Counted from the first letter of the stretch, positions 32,100 through 44,167 are shown. The stretch is DNA of 64,000 bases from Sweltsa coloradensis (GCA_024449915.1 JAMZAV010003192.1:62001-126000); one strand, 5' to 3'. Translations and numbers: made by a program. The notes: generated from the letters alone by a model not told the origin.

Positions 32100-32780
32100 A
32101 ATTTCTATCAATATAGGTTTTGCGCATAATCCTATCTAACTCGCCACCTTCCCGTGGTTTGGCCTGTGAGTAAGGGAGTAGTGTATTCCCCAAAACTGAG
32201 GGCGAGCTCTGGCCGGTTGGGGTGCGTGTTGCAGAGAGAGCTCTCGCGCAACTTTTTATCACATCTTTCTTCTTCCACACAGCCTTAACTCATATTTATT
32301 TTCTTCTTTCACTTTTTTCTTCTCCATTCTTGCCGGCCCTCTCTACAACAAGCGCCCCACCGTTCCTAACGAGTTTAGCCCATTCTATCCAACATCCTCC
32401 TTCCTTCCCATTATCTCTTGTGGCTGATATCTAATGATGACCGAGCGCAAATAAGGTAATGACCTGGTAAATTAATGGCTATGACAGCAATTGGCCTGTC
32501 TGCAGGTTTCGTCGGTTGTATGCCCACCGCACGCGGGGCGTCCGTTAGGCTTCAGGCCGTCCCTCGTGCTGTGTTATAAGACCGATTGCGCCTGTAGGCA
32601 TCCGGACGTGAAACTGGCACTTTCCTACACGTCGCTTGATGCTAAGGAAGTCTATAAGGCTCCAGCACATGGGTTACCCCATGGGGTGGACCCTTGAGTT
32701 TACAAGGCCCTCTGTGGTAGAACCAACGTGGGTTAGTGTAGTGCTATTCCGAGCACTTGTGGGTTGTCCCCAAACTAACT

Positions 32781-33817
32781 ATGGTTAAAAGAAGCCGTTT
32801 TGATGTAGAAAACGAAGATATATTGAAACAGACAGTTAGGACTTCAGGGCCCCACCTTAAATTCCTAATTGTAAAAAGATCTGACAAAAACGAAAGTTTT
32901 GAAAAAGTGTCCCCTTTCTATATTAGAAGAGGCATAGAAGGAATTTCCTCTTCTGTGAAATGTGCTAGAAAACTCCGTAACGGCACAATTATGAAAGAAG
33001 CTGATTCAGAGAAGCAGTCGAATGAATCACTTAAGGCAAATCAATTGGGAGACTTGCCTATTAAAGTGGAAGAACATCCCACTTTAAACACGTCTAAAGG
33101 TGTAATTAAGTTTTTCGACTTAATATACTGCAAAACTGATGAGATCAAAGCCGAACTTTCTTCACAAGGCGTCACTGATGTATACCACGTCCAAAGTAAA
33201 CGTACCACATCCGATGACGAAAATGAAAAGGCAAAACCAACACCAATATTTATTCTTCCTTTTAACAACCCCGTTCCTCCAAGTTTATCTATGCCGGGTA
33301 CCATAAAGCGAACGTGAGACCCTACATTCCGAAACCTTTGCGCTGTTTCCGCTGCCAGAGGTATGGACATTCTCAAAAATTCTACAAATCCAAACAACTC
33401 TGTGCAGTATGCTCTAGGGAAGCCCATGAGTCTGAGCAGTGTCCGTTTGAGGCCTTGTGCATTAACTGCCGAGGCCCACACCCTGCGTCATCGGTCAAAT
33501 GTCCAAAATATGTAGAGGAGAGAGGCATCCAAGATCTCAGAGCACAGGAAAATGTGTCCATTCAGGAAGCAAGGAAAAGGTACCGAGAATCTGCTGCCCC
33601 GGTATTTAGTAAATCCTTTGCTGAATCTCTCAAGAGCAAGCCATCAGGTTCGATAAACATTCAGAGTGCAATGGTGTCCAAACAACTGGGAAGCACGGAA
33701 GAAGCTAAAAAGGTTGCGATACAAGAACAACGTAAAGAAACGAACATCCAAACCAATCCAGTATTGAATGAGCTCCTTAATACTATAAAGAGCCTCAAAG
33801 AGACAATAGACCGCTAA
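32781..33817 (+). pseudogene. I-type LINE ORF1 (Gag-like RNA-binding protein)
   Basis: The frame starts at ATG 32781 (MVKRSRFDVENEDIL), with FLIVKRSDKNESFEKVSPF and an RRM-like fold region (GVIKFFDLIYCKTDEIKAEL). It shifts frame near 33310 and continues with three zinc knuckles from 33340. The first reads CFRCQRYGHSQKFY, with the last Cys replaced by Tyr; the next two start at CAVCSREAHE and CINCRGPHP. ORF1p coats the LINE RNA. Confidence 0.82.
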
Positions 33818-34254
33818 CAACAACTCTTGGACAAACAAGAAAAACGTATTCAACAACAGAACGTTATAAATAAAAGACATTGTTTCGAAGATAGACCGTA
33901 CTCCTTCCGAACCAAAAAAGGGCAAGAAATATAAAGATGAATTCCAATAGATAAAGTCTTAGGACATTGCTCAACAAGCTTCACAGAAAGAAAAGAATTC
34001 ACGCAACAAACTAAATAGAAACACAAAACTACTGAGTGAAAGAGAAAAACCAAACAAGAGAATCGGATCAAAAAAGGTTCAAAAAGAAAGTGAAGAGGAC
34101 GGAAGCGGTTTTCAGACCGATTCTTCCGATGGTGATGTAGACATGGTGGAGGTGGACTTGAAGTCCGCTACTGCTTCTACCTCTAAGGTAGACGATTTTT
34201 TAAAGGAAAAAAGTCAAAAGTAATTTTAATAGCAAAGTTTTAAAAGTTTTTATA

Positions 34255-34848
34255 ATGGACGTTTTAATTCAATGGAACGTAAGAGGGTACTTCACCCGTT
34301 CTGAAGAATTAAAACTTTTAGTCTCAAAACACAGCCCAGCCATTTTAGGTCTGCAAGAAACCCATTTTAAATGTACAGACAATCCTAGACTTAGAAATTA
34401 CTCTTTTTACAGAAACAATGACACCTCAGGAGATCGAGCCAAAGGAGGAGTAGCTACTATCGTACACGATAGTGTATACTCAGAATTATTGCCGCTCACA
34501 ACACCTCTGCAGGCAGTTGCTGTCAGAGTTGCTCTTCCTAGTCTAGTCACACTATGCAATCTGTACCTGCCTCCCCAAGCTGTGATAACCAAAAAACTAG
34601 TCAATAACCTTTTACAACAATTACCACGTGCATCCATTTTACTCGGAGATTTTAATGCTCACCATGTTTTATGGAGTAACACCTTATCTATACCACGGGG
34701 AGTTTTAATCAAAGAAATTTTAAAGACTCGAAACCTAATCCTTCTTAACAACAGAGACCCAACCCATTTAAGCACTGCCAACGGCTTTAAAGGGCACCTG
34801 ACAATTTTTATTTCAAACTTTTTATCTGAAAGAATTTTTAGGGTTTGA
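34255..34848 (+). pseudogene. I-type LINE ORF2 endonuclease, 3'-truncated
   Basis: From ATG 34255, LIQWNVRGYFTRSEELKLL, LQETHFK and ILLGDFNAHHVLW carry the Asn, Glu and GDFNAHH signatures of the APE endonuclease. At about 34815 the reading passes directly into the middle of a reverse transcriptase (ISNFLSERIFRV), so the endonuclease end and the reverse transcriptase N-terminus have been deleted together. Confidence 0.85.
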
Positions 34849-36603
34849 ATTGGAAATATTTTATCTAGACCTTTTTATCAAGAGAACGGAGTCTCACAGG
34901 GATCAGTTTTAAGTGTCATATGTTTCGCCATATCCATCAACAGTATCACCTAACATATAAAAAGCCAGTCGAATCATCCCTTTTTGTAGATGATTTTTCC
35001 ATTTACTTCCGAGCTTCGTATTTGAGTTCGATTGAACGTCAACTACAACTAAACATAAAGCGCCTTGAGAGATGGTCAGCTGAAACTGGATATAAAATCT
35101 CAATCACTAAAACCACATGTGTGCTATTTAGCCTTCGGCGTGGATTATTCCTTAATCCCGACCTGCACATGGGAAGCCATGCCTTACCATTTGCCGAAAT
35201 AACACGATTTTTGGGAATGTTATTTAATAAAAAGTTATCGTGGAGGCCACATATCCAACAGCTACGAACCAAGTGTTTTAAAGCCTTGAACATCCTACGA
35301 GTGCTCAGCAATACTAATTTGGGAGCTGATCGTAGAACCATGTTACATATTTATCGCTCCCTTATCCGCTCTAAGTTGGATTTTGCTAGTTTTATTTATG
35401 ATTCGGCTAGACCTTCTTATATCAAGACGTTGGATACAGTTCACCACACTGGTATAAGGCTATCCACAGGAGCTTTCCGTACGAGCCCTATTCCCAGTCT
35501 CCTTTGCGAGTCTGCAGAACCATCTCTATCCTCCAGAAGAAAGTACTTAATGCCTTATTACATCGCCTCATTAAAAGGATCTCCCACAAACCCAGCCTAT
35601 ATAGCAGTTTTCGACCCTCCATTTCAAAATCGGTATAAGGTTCGCCTGAAGGCCTAAGACCGGTGGGCATCCGCTCCCTGGAACTACTACAGGCCTAAAA
35701 CATTTCACTTCACTTTGTTTTCTATAAATCAAATGGGGCAATCCCACCTTGCACACTGAACAAACCATGCTGCATAACATAGCTCTTAAAATACAAAAAG
35801 GCCACCACATCAAATAAAAATATCAAGTACTATTCAACGAAATCCGATACAACTACAAAGATTTCAGAAATATTTTTACAGGCGGTTCAAAAATGAACAA
35901 TTCAGTCGGCTCTGCCTTTACAACGGAGCGCAACAACTTCAACTTTAAAATCCATTCCACATACAGCGTCTACAATGCAGAACTGTTTGCAACTCTACAA
36001 AGCCTCCTGTTTGCTCTTGATAGTAAGGACTCCAAATTCTTAGTGTGCACGGATTCTTTAAGTGCACTAGAGGCTATTTGACAAATTAACACTACACACA
36101 CATTAATTAGTAAAATACACCTAATATTATCGAAACTTGCTGCAAAACAAAACTCAATGGTTTTTTGTTGGGTGCCTGGTCATTCTGATATTTTAGGAAA
36201 TGATGTCACCGACCAAAGTGCCAAAGAAGCTGGTAACAAAACACAAGTTGATTGCCATTTAGTTGTAACGCCTGATCTAAAAGCGTAATTCAAACGCAAA
36301 CTTAAAGAAAAGTGGTGCGAAGAATGGCATATCATGCAAAATAATAAGCTTCGTGAAATAAAAGACGATGTCACACCCTGGATCTCTTCAAGGCGCTCTT
36401 CTCGACGCGAAGAGGTGGTTCTGACCCGTCTACGCATTGGACACACACATCTCACACATGGATACCTTTTTAGAGGCGAAGATGCACTCCCATGTGAGCA
36501 GTGTGGTGAGATTTTAACTGTTAAGCACATTTTAGTAGAATGTCCCCAACACATGGACGAGAGGAATGATTTTAAACTAAAACCTAATTTAAAAGAAATT
36601 TAA
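34815..36603 (+). pseudogene. I-type LINE reverse transcriptase and RNase H
   Basis: Reverse transcriptase blocks are NGVSQGSVLSVICFAISIN, FVDDFSIYF (catalytic DD, about 34987) and RFLGMLFNKKLSWRPHI. RNase H follows from about 35880: FTGGSKMNNSVGSAF, with Gly where the first catalytic Asp should be, then VYNAELFATL, LVCTDSLSAL and WVPGHSDILGND. A zinc-type CEQCGEILTVKHILVEC block ends the protein. Stops lie at 34846-34848, 35655, 36079 and 36286. The RNase H domain places it in the I group. Confidence 0.85.
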
Positions 36604-36745
36604 TTTGATGAATCAGAAAATAACCAATGTTTTTAAATATCTGAAATCAACAAAGCTGTATAATAGAATTTAAAAAAAAAGCATAGCACTCTAAAAGAGA
36701 ACACGGGCACTAATAACCTAAGTGTTATATGCCCTTAAACCCTCA

Positions 36746-37830
36746 TAACTAACTTACTCCAACAGGATTAGTTCAGATAATAATAGTCAATTCTCTACTG
36801 GTGCCCAAATACGTCATAAATTAAGGCAATAGGCCAAGTCAATAACCATAGCATCGATAAGTTATTGACTCCTATTTTGGGATTTTAATAGACGATGCAT
36901 TACAATGCTAAGGAATCACTAAGAAATGCAGTAGAGAGTTCACTTCATCAGCACTGGCTGACAGACTACGTCACTTTGTAATAACTAAGTGAAGGTGACG
37001 AGACGTACCGGGTTGACCGGTACAGTACCGTTTTCAGAACATATGTGCCGGTGTCCCGAGAGACTCATTAAAATGATGTATTTGTTTCGGTTTGCAATTT
37101 TGGGGAGAAAGTGTTTTGGCATTTTCTTAACTAAACCGTGCATGAAAAAGTAATGTTTAACTTAAAAAAATATACCTCTGATAAATTAGTTTATCATAGA
37201 ATTATGGAATGAACGAGCATGTGTTCTCGCTTACATATACAATATTGGGTCTGAAACCCTCAAATGTAGGATGAGTGTATTACCAGCGGAGAAAAACGCG
37301 TTTTGCCATGTTGGCAGAGTGGGTTGTGGGGCATTGACAATGTAGTTGACAGACATTCTGTCGTGATATAAGTACAATGCACTACAGTCAAGTACTTCGA
37401 TTTGTGGGCATGATTTACAGCTCGGATCGGGCCGTTAGACGCGTCTCTTAGATAGTTTGTGCCATGTGGTTATTTCTCGGATTTATGTAACATTTTATTG
37501 CTTTATACAAAGTGTGCAACATATTTTAGTGAACAATGTATCTATACATAACCTTTTTATTTTATCATTGGGCAATTGGACATATTTTATACAGTACCCT
37601 ACCAATGTAATCGTTTTTTTATGTTGTATATTTTTGTTTATGACTTTTATAGCTACAATATTTAAAAATATCAACAATGCATCGTTTAAATTACTTTTTT
37701 CGTTGGCTATTCAATTTGTAATCTGCAACAATGTCATTTACTCTTACTATCATGTTATTTACTCTTAACAACAATAAAAATTGTCAAAATAGCAAACAAT
37801 GATGTTTAAATACTTACGTTAACATTCAAT
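36746..37830. other. AT-rich spacer, no supported gene
   Basis: A hydrophobic 103-codon frame at 37457-37768 lacks any recognisable domain and sits in very AT-rich DNA, so I do not call it a gene. Confidence 0.45.
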
Positions 37831-38450
37831 TGGATTGTATATTGCTTAACGTCTCATATTTATGCACTTTGGATAATTAAGACGAAGGGCGGGACGTTTG
37901 GGTTAAGCGGGGGGACAAGGGGTGGACAGGCCTGTGCTGGTCAGAAGGTCAGAACCAGCCACAGCGTATGGGGAGGGCAGGGGTTCCCCCACGTCATGGT
38001 CGTCTCCATCTGTGTCATCATCCGTCCGTGTTGTCATTGTGGTCGCCGTCGGGGAGGTAGTCAAAGGGAAGGGGAAAGTTCCCCGACAACAACCCAGGGC
38101 TAGCCATTAGTTTCAAGGAGAAAAACTCCCCTAATCACGGGCCAAACCACGAGAAGGTTGCGAGTTGGAATTTGATGGCCCTTTTTTAACATTCCACTAA
38201 ACCTTAATGACACTTCCTGAAAGTCTCAGGAGATTTCATCCAAAAGTTTTTAAGATAATATTTCTATGATAATGCATTACAAATTGTTTTATTTTTCTTT
38301 AAAGTAACCCATGCAGGCTGGGGTAATCTTAAAATGTTACACAAAAAAATCGTTGATATATAATGAGATTCCACACATAACAAACAACTTTTAAAAATAC
38401 ACCCAAAGTTTACACAATCAAAAGCAATGAGATCGAAAAGACAAGCCAAG
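37831..38450. repeat. Second copy of the 3028 repeat, then spacer
   Basis: About 38 bases at 37838-37875 match 3028-3065. Beyond that the two loci differ. The remainder (GC-rich to about 38100, then AT-rich) shows no supported gene. Confidence 0.35.
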
Positions 38451-38668
38451 CTTATGTACCTTCATACATTTTTGCAACCGATATACATAAGTTCACTTTG
38501 CCCTGTGTTTGCATACCTGCAAAGCGTGGCAAAATTAAATTTGCAACCATTGTTTTAAATTTTAAAGTTCGAGCAAATTTATTTTGGCAAGATTTGCAAG
38601 GATGCAGTCACAGGGCAAAGTGAGCTTATGTACAATAACGATTGCAAAAATGTAGAAAGGCACATAAG
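38451..38668. mobile_element. 218-bp palindromic MITE
   Basis: The left arm (38451-38530) and right arm (about 38575-38668) are reverse complements with few mismatches. The ends read CTTATGTACCTTC and, complemented, CTTATGTGCCTTTC. Both arms share ACATTTTTGCAA and TCACTTTGCCCTGTG. No coding capacity. Confidence 0.75.
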
Positions 38669-39398
38669 TAACAGTGATGTGGTGTATTGAATCAATACCT
38701 AAGTATAGAAACTCTGAAAATAACCACCTACATGCGATAAGAGATGGGCAGTATTGAAAATACATGTACGTATTTGAAATGCTCTTGTAGTTTGTATGTC
38801 AAATACTGTGTTGAAAAGTATTCGTATCTTGAATTTCAAAATACTCGATTTAAATATTTCTATTTTCTATTTTCAAAATACTGAAAATACACGGTATACA
38901 TGGGAAGTAAATATAATGAGTTTCGCCTCAAAAAGTAACATAACAACAATGAAACATTTTTCAATGTGAAATGATTTAACCAAAATTAGGACAGTGGATC
39001 AGCTCGGGCCAACTCTTTTGAGTGTTAAATTCCCACTTAAAAATATTTAAATTTCTAAACCACCAAATCCTGCAAAATTCACTCACATTCTGGACTATTT
39101 TTTTACCTATAATTTTCATCCAAACAATTTGAAATTTAAGGATATTGTTCAGGAAGGATATGCTAACGTCTATCTGACAACATTTCCACATTTTTTTCAC
39201 AACCATGTTTCCTACATAAGCTTGGCAAAGTACTGCCCGTTAATGAAAAAATTAGTAATATTCAAAAAATATACTTTGATAGACAACCGCATAGCAATCT
39301 TAAACAACCATTTACAATTTTTTAATCTATAGGGTGAAAATAATGCCTCCAAAAGAGTTCCAGAAAAAACTATCGCATTCCACAATGAAGCTTGGTTG
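38669..39398. other. AT-rich spacer up to the 3' LTR
   Basis: No gene is supported. Words like AAAATACTG and its complement repeat at 38750-38890, which may be another small foldback. The last four bases (GTTG) are the target duplication of the large retroelement. Confidence 0.45.
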
Positions 39399-40600
39399 TG
39401 GTGGGGGGTGGAAGGTTCGTTCTGTGGTTCTCTGTGGAGAGCTAATAAAGTTTATGAAGCTGCCACCACCTCAACGTATTTATTGTCTGGTTGAGGACCG
39501 ACATAATAGGTGTAGGGCGAGGAGATTGAGGCGTAGAATTGAGGGGGGTGGGTTCTTGGACTACTGAGTAGTACCGGGGTGATTTGTGCTTACTGAAGAG
39601 AGTCCTTTTTTCTGTATAGGGTGTAGTGACATTTGGACACAGTCAGGTTTTATATAATGTACTGGTCAATAAGTGTTTTTTAAGAAGATGCATTTATTAT
39701 TCAGTTATATAAGACACAACATAATAATGACAATAATGGAATAATCATTGTACTTACAATAGGATATCTTTAACTAAGTGCCACAAAGGGGCGGGTAACT
39801 TAGGATCGACCTGCATCAAAATTGCAGTGTGTAACAAGATAAGGTTAATTAACATTAATACTATGCAAGGAGTATATTGAAAGATGACATGAAATTAAAA
39901 AGGTCTTTTGGTGAAGCCAATTAATTATTATAACTTAATTAATTAATATATTTGTACTCACCCTTATCTCAGACTGACACTCACGTTTTTTATTGGTAAC
40001 ACTGAATTAATACGTTTTCGCAGAGAGGTGCCGAGTATATAGGTGGGAAGTTTTCTGGTGAGTTAGGGAACCAGGAGCTTTTGTCCGTAGTAGAAGGAGC
40101 TCGTGGGAGCCTTTGTCCGTAGTGTTGCGGTAGAGGTTAGGGTTACCAGGAGCTTTTGTCCATAGTTTTTAGAAGGGGGGGGGGGAGCTGCGTGGGAGCT
40201 TTTGTCCGTAGCAGTTTTGAAGGAGCACGTGGGAGCTTTTGTCCGTAATGCTTAGTGCGGGATCGATGTCCGTACACTGACTGACTTGTTAGGGGCAGGT
40301 GCTCTCTTTAAATACTAATTGAGAGTGGCCTAAAAGTGACGTCAGGTCCTATCTTCCCTGTGTATAAGAATTGTTATTGTAAATCCTGAGAAAGTAATGA
40401 TTGACCTTGTGTACAAGAAGATGCTAGAGTTGTGATATTTTGTAATAATATGTTATTGACAAAATATCAGCTATAGTATGTTGACTTTAAGTATGATGAA
40501 AAGCTATACTAGCTTTACTGTAAGAATGCAAATTTTAAGCTAAATCAAAATATAAAATGAGTAGAAATAGTATAAGCTTGTAGCATTGAGCCCTAGAACA
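39399..40600 (-). repeat. 3' LTR of the 18.5-kb element
   Basis: 1,202 bp. On the minus strand it starts TGTTCTAGGGCTC and ends CCCCCCACCA. It matches the other LTR except for about five substitutions. Confidence 0.95.
40071..40260. promoter_or_regulatory. Clustered 17-bp motif in the LTR (five copies)
   Basis: GGAGCTTTTGTCCGTAG or a one-base variant occurs five times within about 190 bp, with a weaker sixth near 40262; the same array is present in the other LTR (about 57374-57560). It lies in U3 just upstream of the putative TATA box in the sense of transcription. A binding-site cluster such as an enhancer or insulator is a reasonable guess. Confidence 0.6.
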
Positions 40601-40614
40601 TCACCCCGTCCTCC
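40601..40614 (-). other. Polypurine tract
   Basis: GGAGGACGGGGTGA on the minus strand abuts the 3' LTR. Confidence 0.65.
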
Positions 40615-41250
40615 GCGAGTTTGATGTATCCCGAAGGAATACAACAAAACTGGGATCCGTACAGAAAAGAAGAAAAGGAATGTGATAGGGCGAAAGGCAA
40701 CAAGGAGGGAGACGGGGACGTGAGAGACAGACAGACAGGGCGCAAACAGGCTTACGAACGATTACCGTTCACCATCGGCCGTCAGACAACCAGCTTGCGA
40801 CCGTTTAGAGTGCGCCAGAGGCCAGCAGACACTTGGCTTGCGACTGTTTAGAGTGCGCCAGAGGCCAACAGACACAGTCAAGCGGGTAGGGATGGAGGGG
40901 CGGAAAACCCGAACGGAAGGGCGAAAGGAGGCAAGGGTGACGTTTCCACGCAAGAGAGGGGCGTAAAAATCACAAAAGGAATAAAAAAGAATAACAATAA
41001 AAAAAAAATTATTAACGGTGTGAGTCAGTCAGCCGGAGATAAGGCGAGCTCCGTAAGAGATAAGCCAGCCACAGCTGAAAAAATAAAACAACATATTAAA
41101 TGGTAGAAAAGGAAACAAGAGTATAGAGCAAGTAATGAAACAAGGAACACCAAGAATATCATCGTGGAAATAGTGAAGAAAACCAGTAAAACAATAGTCA
41201 CTCAAAAACGAATGTTCCATATTGACGTCAAAGATCAATGAATGTCCATT
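40615..41250 (-). other. 3' untranslated spacer of the large element
   Basis: It includes a direct duplication of about 43 bp (GAGTGCGCCAGAGGCCA at about 40809 and 40852). No coding frame is supported on the minus strand. Confidence 0.5.
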
Positions 41251-42909
41251 TCACTCGATCATTTGGGGCGAGTCAGCACTCACTTGGGTGGGGGGTGGCG
41301 AGTCAGCCAAGGGAGAGACAGGAGCAGGGGGCTCCATACAAATCTCAGCCCAGTCCATCGGGTCGGATTCCCAGGGCCCCGATTCATGTACATTTTTATC
41401 CCGGTATAAGCAGAGTTAGGTGGTATAAGTGCGGTATAACTCCGAATCCAATTCATGAAGACTTATCCCGCCTCGCACGGGGATAAGAAAATATGTAAAC
41501 AGATGGCGGACATTTTAAATTTTGCGTCTATGTGTCAAACGAGAAAAGTTGTCATTACTCTCATAAAACAAATCAGAAACCGTCTCGGGCCTAGGCCCAG
41601 ATGTAGAAAATTTTTCATAATACAACAGTGTAGGCCTAAAGTTCGATTAAGCTATAGGACTAGATACAATTAATACGAACATAACACGTTTGACAAGCCC
41701 TTGGCCTCTCCTAGGCAACCCTAGGCCTGCACGACCATGTTTTGACACACATCCCGCACAAATAACTAGTTTTGATTACTAAAAGCCTTATGCAGATGAA
41801 CAATAGTATGATAGTCCTAGGCTATTCCAAAATTTACGGCAATAATACGCCTTTTCTTTTCTTTTAATGATCTCACGCAATCTTCTGTCAATAAATAAAA
41901 ATGTAAAACAAAAGATGGTGCAAATTTGTAGTGTTCTTTTGCAAATCTGCTGATTTACATGGCTGTGGAATGCAGTGGAAAAAACATTTGTTGTACTTGT
42001 TGTTGGATTGAAAATTTCTGATTGGATGAGAGTTGCTCAGACTTAACCAGGCCTTATCCTGCCATGTCCTGCATTATACCGTCCTTATACCACTTATACC
42101 CGGGATAAATGTACATGAATCGGGGCCCAGGGGAGTGGGGGCGACCGGGGGGGGGTAGTGGACATCGGGGAGACCGGCCAATGCAGCATCGCATATTCCT
42201 GATGCGATAGCTGAGGGTCCAAAGATAGAGCTGATGCCGGAAGGGTGGGGCCATAGGGCGGCGTAGCGCAGCCTGAATACCCGCGAGGAGGGGCCGGCGT
42301 CGGTGTCCATCCAGGTACCAGGGGCCAGGGGCAGACCGTCGGCGGGGACGCTGGCGGGGAGTCGTCTATGTCGATGACTTCGATGAGGTGAGAAATTGGC
42401 CGATGAGTGGGGGCAGCGGGCGTTCGGACGCCTATGGGAGCGTCGATGGAGGCGCCGTAGTGCACAAAGTATAGATAGCAATTGCGCAGCAACCAACGGA
42501 CGTTCGTTCGTTGCGTCGTGGAGAGTTCCGAGCCCAGCCGGAGGTGGGGGCGTCGCGACACGCGTTCCCGCAGGTGCTGGGGAATTGCTAGGTTAGGCAT
42601 CTGGACAAAACGTCGTAGGCGCGCCTGGTGACGCTTTCTGGGGACCGGAGACCCCAGAGGCAGGTGGTCCCTGTGCAGAGCGTGCAGGCAAGCCGTGACC
42701 TCGTGACCCGTGCATCGACAGATGACGCAACGAGCCGATTGCGGACGCCGGGGTGCCGGGAATGCACGCTGGGTCGCAGGATGTGGATGCGCAGCCCAGG
42801 GAGGTTGGAAGGCGTCCAACGCAGCTTCCGTGGAACCAACAGGGTCCCAGGAGGGTCCCTGCCTAGCCCACTGTAAGGAGTGCGGTGTCCATAGCCCGTC
42901 GTCCATCAT
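41251..42909 (-). CDS. Accessory zinc-knuckle ORF downstream of env, split by a MITE
   Basis: The frame starts with two ATGs at 42909, seven bases after a strong splice acceptor (TTTTTTTTAG on the minus strand, AG at 42917-42918). It runs 271 codons to 42094. Cys61, Cys64, His69 and Cys74 form a canonical CCHC knuckle (CVICRCTGHEVTAC), flanked by Arg/Pro-rich sequence; the C-terminal half is Pro/Ser/Thr-rich with an acidic IEVIDIDDS patch. The last ten or so codons come from a MITE inserted at 42127. Beyond the MITE the original frame stays open for about 40 more codons to a stop at 41251-41253. I know of no errantivirus with such a gene. An RNA- or DNA-binding accessory role is only an inference from the knuckle. 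Confidence 0.6.
41375..42127. mobile_element. 753-bp MITE inside the accessory ORF
   Basis: The ends are reverse complements over about 35 bp (GGCCCCGATTCATGTACAT, then a CCCGGTATAAG block). CAG occurs on both sides (41372-41374 and 42128-42130), a likely 3-bp target duplication. The interior is AT-rich and non-coding. A 3-bp duplication suggests the PIF/Harbinger group, though that family prefers TWA. Confidence 0.85.
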
Positions 42910-43784
42910 AGTACAACTAAAAAAAACACAAGAGAAAATTAGTTCAACATGATGATAAGCCCTCGGCGCAAAAGTCCGGTAGTTGATTGCATTCTAAGTT
43001 TCCCAATAGTATAGGATGGTCTGTAGTTGCACTATATGACTGGTCATTTTTATACATAATGTGCGAGGAAAAATTTAAAATTTTACCTAACATCAATACT
43101 TGCATCGTGCGAGTATAAGTTACTCAATGCACTATCCTTATCGCAAGGTAAATCGGGAAATACCGTTATGAAGCCGGCAGACTGACTGTGTGAAAGTAAT
43201 TACAAAGGTGACCAGAATAGCCTGAGTGTGGGCACACTCCGATCCGATCAGCCATGCCGTTCACAAGGTAAGTAAAAGTTTCCATACATGTCACTATTTC
43301 CATTTTGACTTGAAGTGTGTAAAATAACTTCTTAAATTGTAAAATTTAATATACGTAAATTCAATTACTGAGAGTAATTACAATGAGGGAACATTACCCC
43401 ACAAGTCATGCAGTAATAAAAAAAAGAAATATAATAACCATACCTGTAAGTAAGATTGTAATAATAGAGTATCCACCACCCAAGTGTGTTATAAACACAC
43501 TGAAAATAACTTGTTAATAAAACAAAATGAATTGCACACGTTAAGACGAGGCTGCTCCCTAAGAGGCGCCTGAATGATAACTGCAAGTGCTAGTAAGATT
43601 GTCAAGTATGTCCCAGAGGGGTACGGTAAAATAAGTTTTCTATAATCTATAAATACAATAGAGAAAGCGAGATAGGACACTGAGTGTCCTCGCTGTTACA
43701 AATTTAGCCAAACAATAGCAATTTCTAGATAATATTGCAATATTTAAAAACCTCTAGACTAACTTAATCAAATAATTCATATAA
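42910..43784 (-). other. Spacer between env-side ORFs of the large element
   Basis: On the minus strand it provides the acceptor for the zinc-knuckle ORF. A 73-codon minus-strand frame at 43365-43586 is very hydrophobic and Tyr-rich but unrecognised. On the plus strand a near-perfect splice donor (AAGGTAAGTAAAAG) follows a short ATG frame at 43254-43269. Confidence 0.4.
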
Positions 43785-44165
43785 TTAATATTTAGTGCCC
43801 TGGAACAATTTGCCGCAATCTGCGACAATTGGGATTGGCTGTTTGGAGCGCCCTCCGATGTGAACACCTTGTTCGGAGGCGGAGGGCCCGTTCGATGCCT
43901 TCGGCCATTCGATCATGAGGCTGTGCGGGCGTCCGCCTTGGAGTCTCGAGCCGCCACTAGGGGACGTCGAAGTGCCGCCGCCTGGGCATTGGGCGTCGCA
44001 TGTGATAGCGACTCCGAGTAAGCGTTGTGGCCCGAATGGTGGTAAGTTGATTGTGAACCGTACCGTATCCATGTTCCCTGAAAAATATTTTCCAAAAACT
44101 TCCGGACTGGGGCCGGGTTGTCGGAAAGAAGGCAGGAGGTCGTTGTCGAGAGTAAAACAGTACAT
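43785..44165 (-). CDS. Small ORF immediately after env
   Basis: This 126-codon frame begins at an ATG two bases after the env stop (TAA TC ATG). It is Gly/Pro/Ser-rich with no recognised domain. The spacing would permit reinitiation, but the ORF could be chance in GC-rich DNA. Confidence 0.35.
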   Translation of the reverse strand: MYCFTLDNDLLPSFRQPGPSPEVFGKYFSGNMDTVRFTINLPPFGPQRLLGVAITCDAQCPGGGTSTSPSGGSRLQGGRPHSLMIEWPKASNGPSASEQGVHIGGRSKQPIPIVADCGKLFQGTKY

Positions 44166-44167
44166 GA

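Larger units (their letters stand above)
32100..36745 (+). mobile_element. I-type LINE with RNase H (Nimb/I-like), nearly full length
   Basis: Order is 5' UTR (about 32100-32780), ORF1 with zinc knuckles, ORF2 endonuclease, reverse transcriptase, RNase H, and 3' UTR ending in a TAACTAAC-like tail. About 1 kb between endonuclease and the middle of reverse transcriptase is deleted at about 34815. Several frameshifts and stops make it inactive. An inverted 3' fragment of the family lies at 15248-15447. Confidence 0.88.

Noticed and set aside
37457..37768. Hydrophobic 103-codon ORF as a membrane protein
   Set aside because: It lies in very AT-rich sequence, where Phe/Ile/Leu/Tyr-rich frames occur by chance, and it has no domain or context.
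42396..42952. Plus-strand ORFs at 42396-42952
   Set aside because: They are shorter than the minus-strand zinc-knuckle frame, overlap one another and lack domains.
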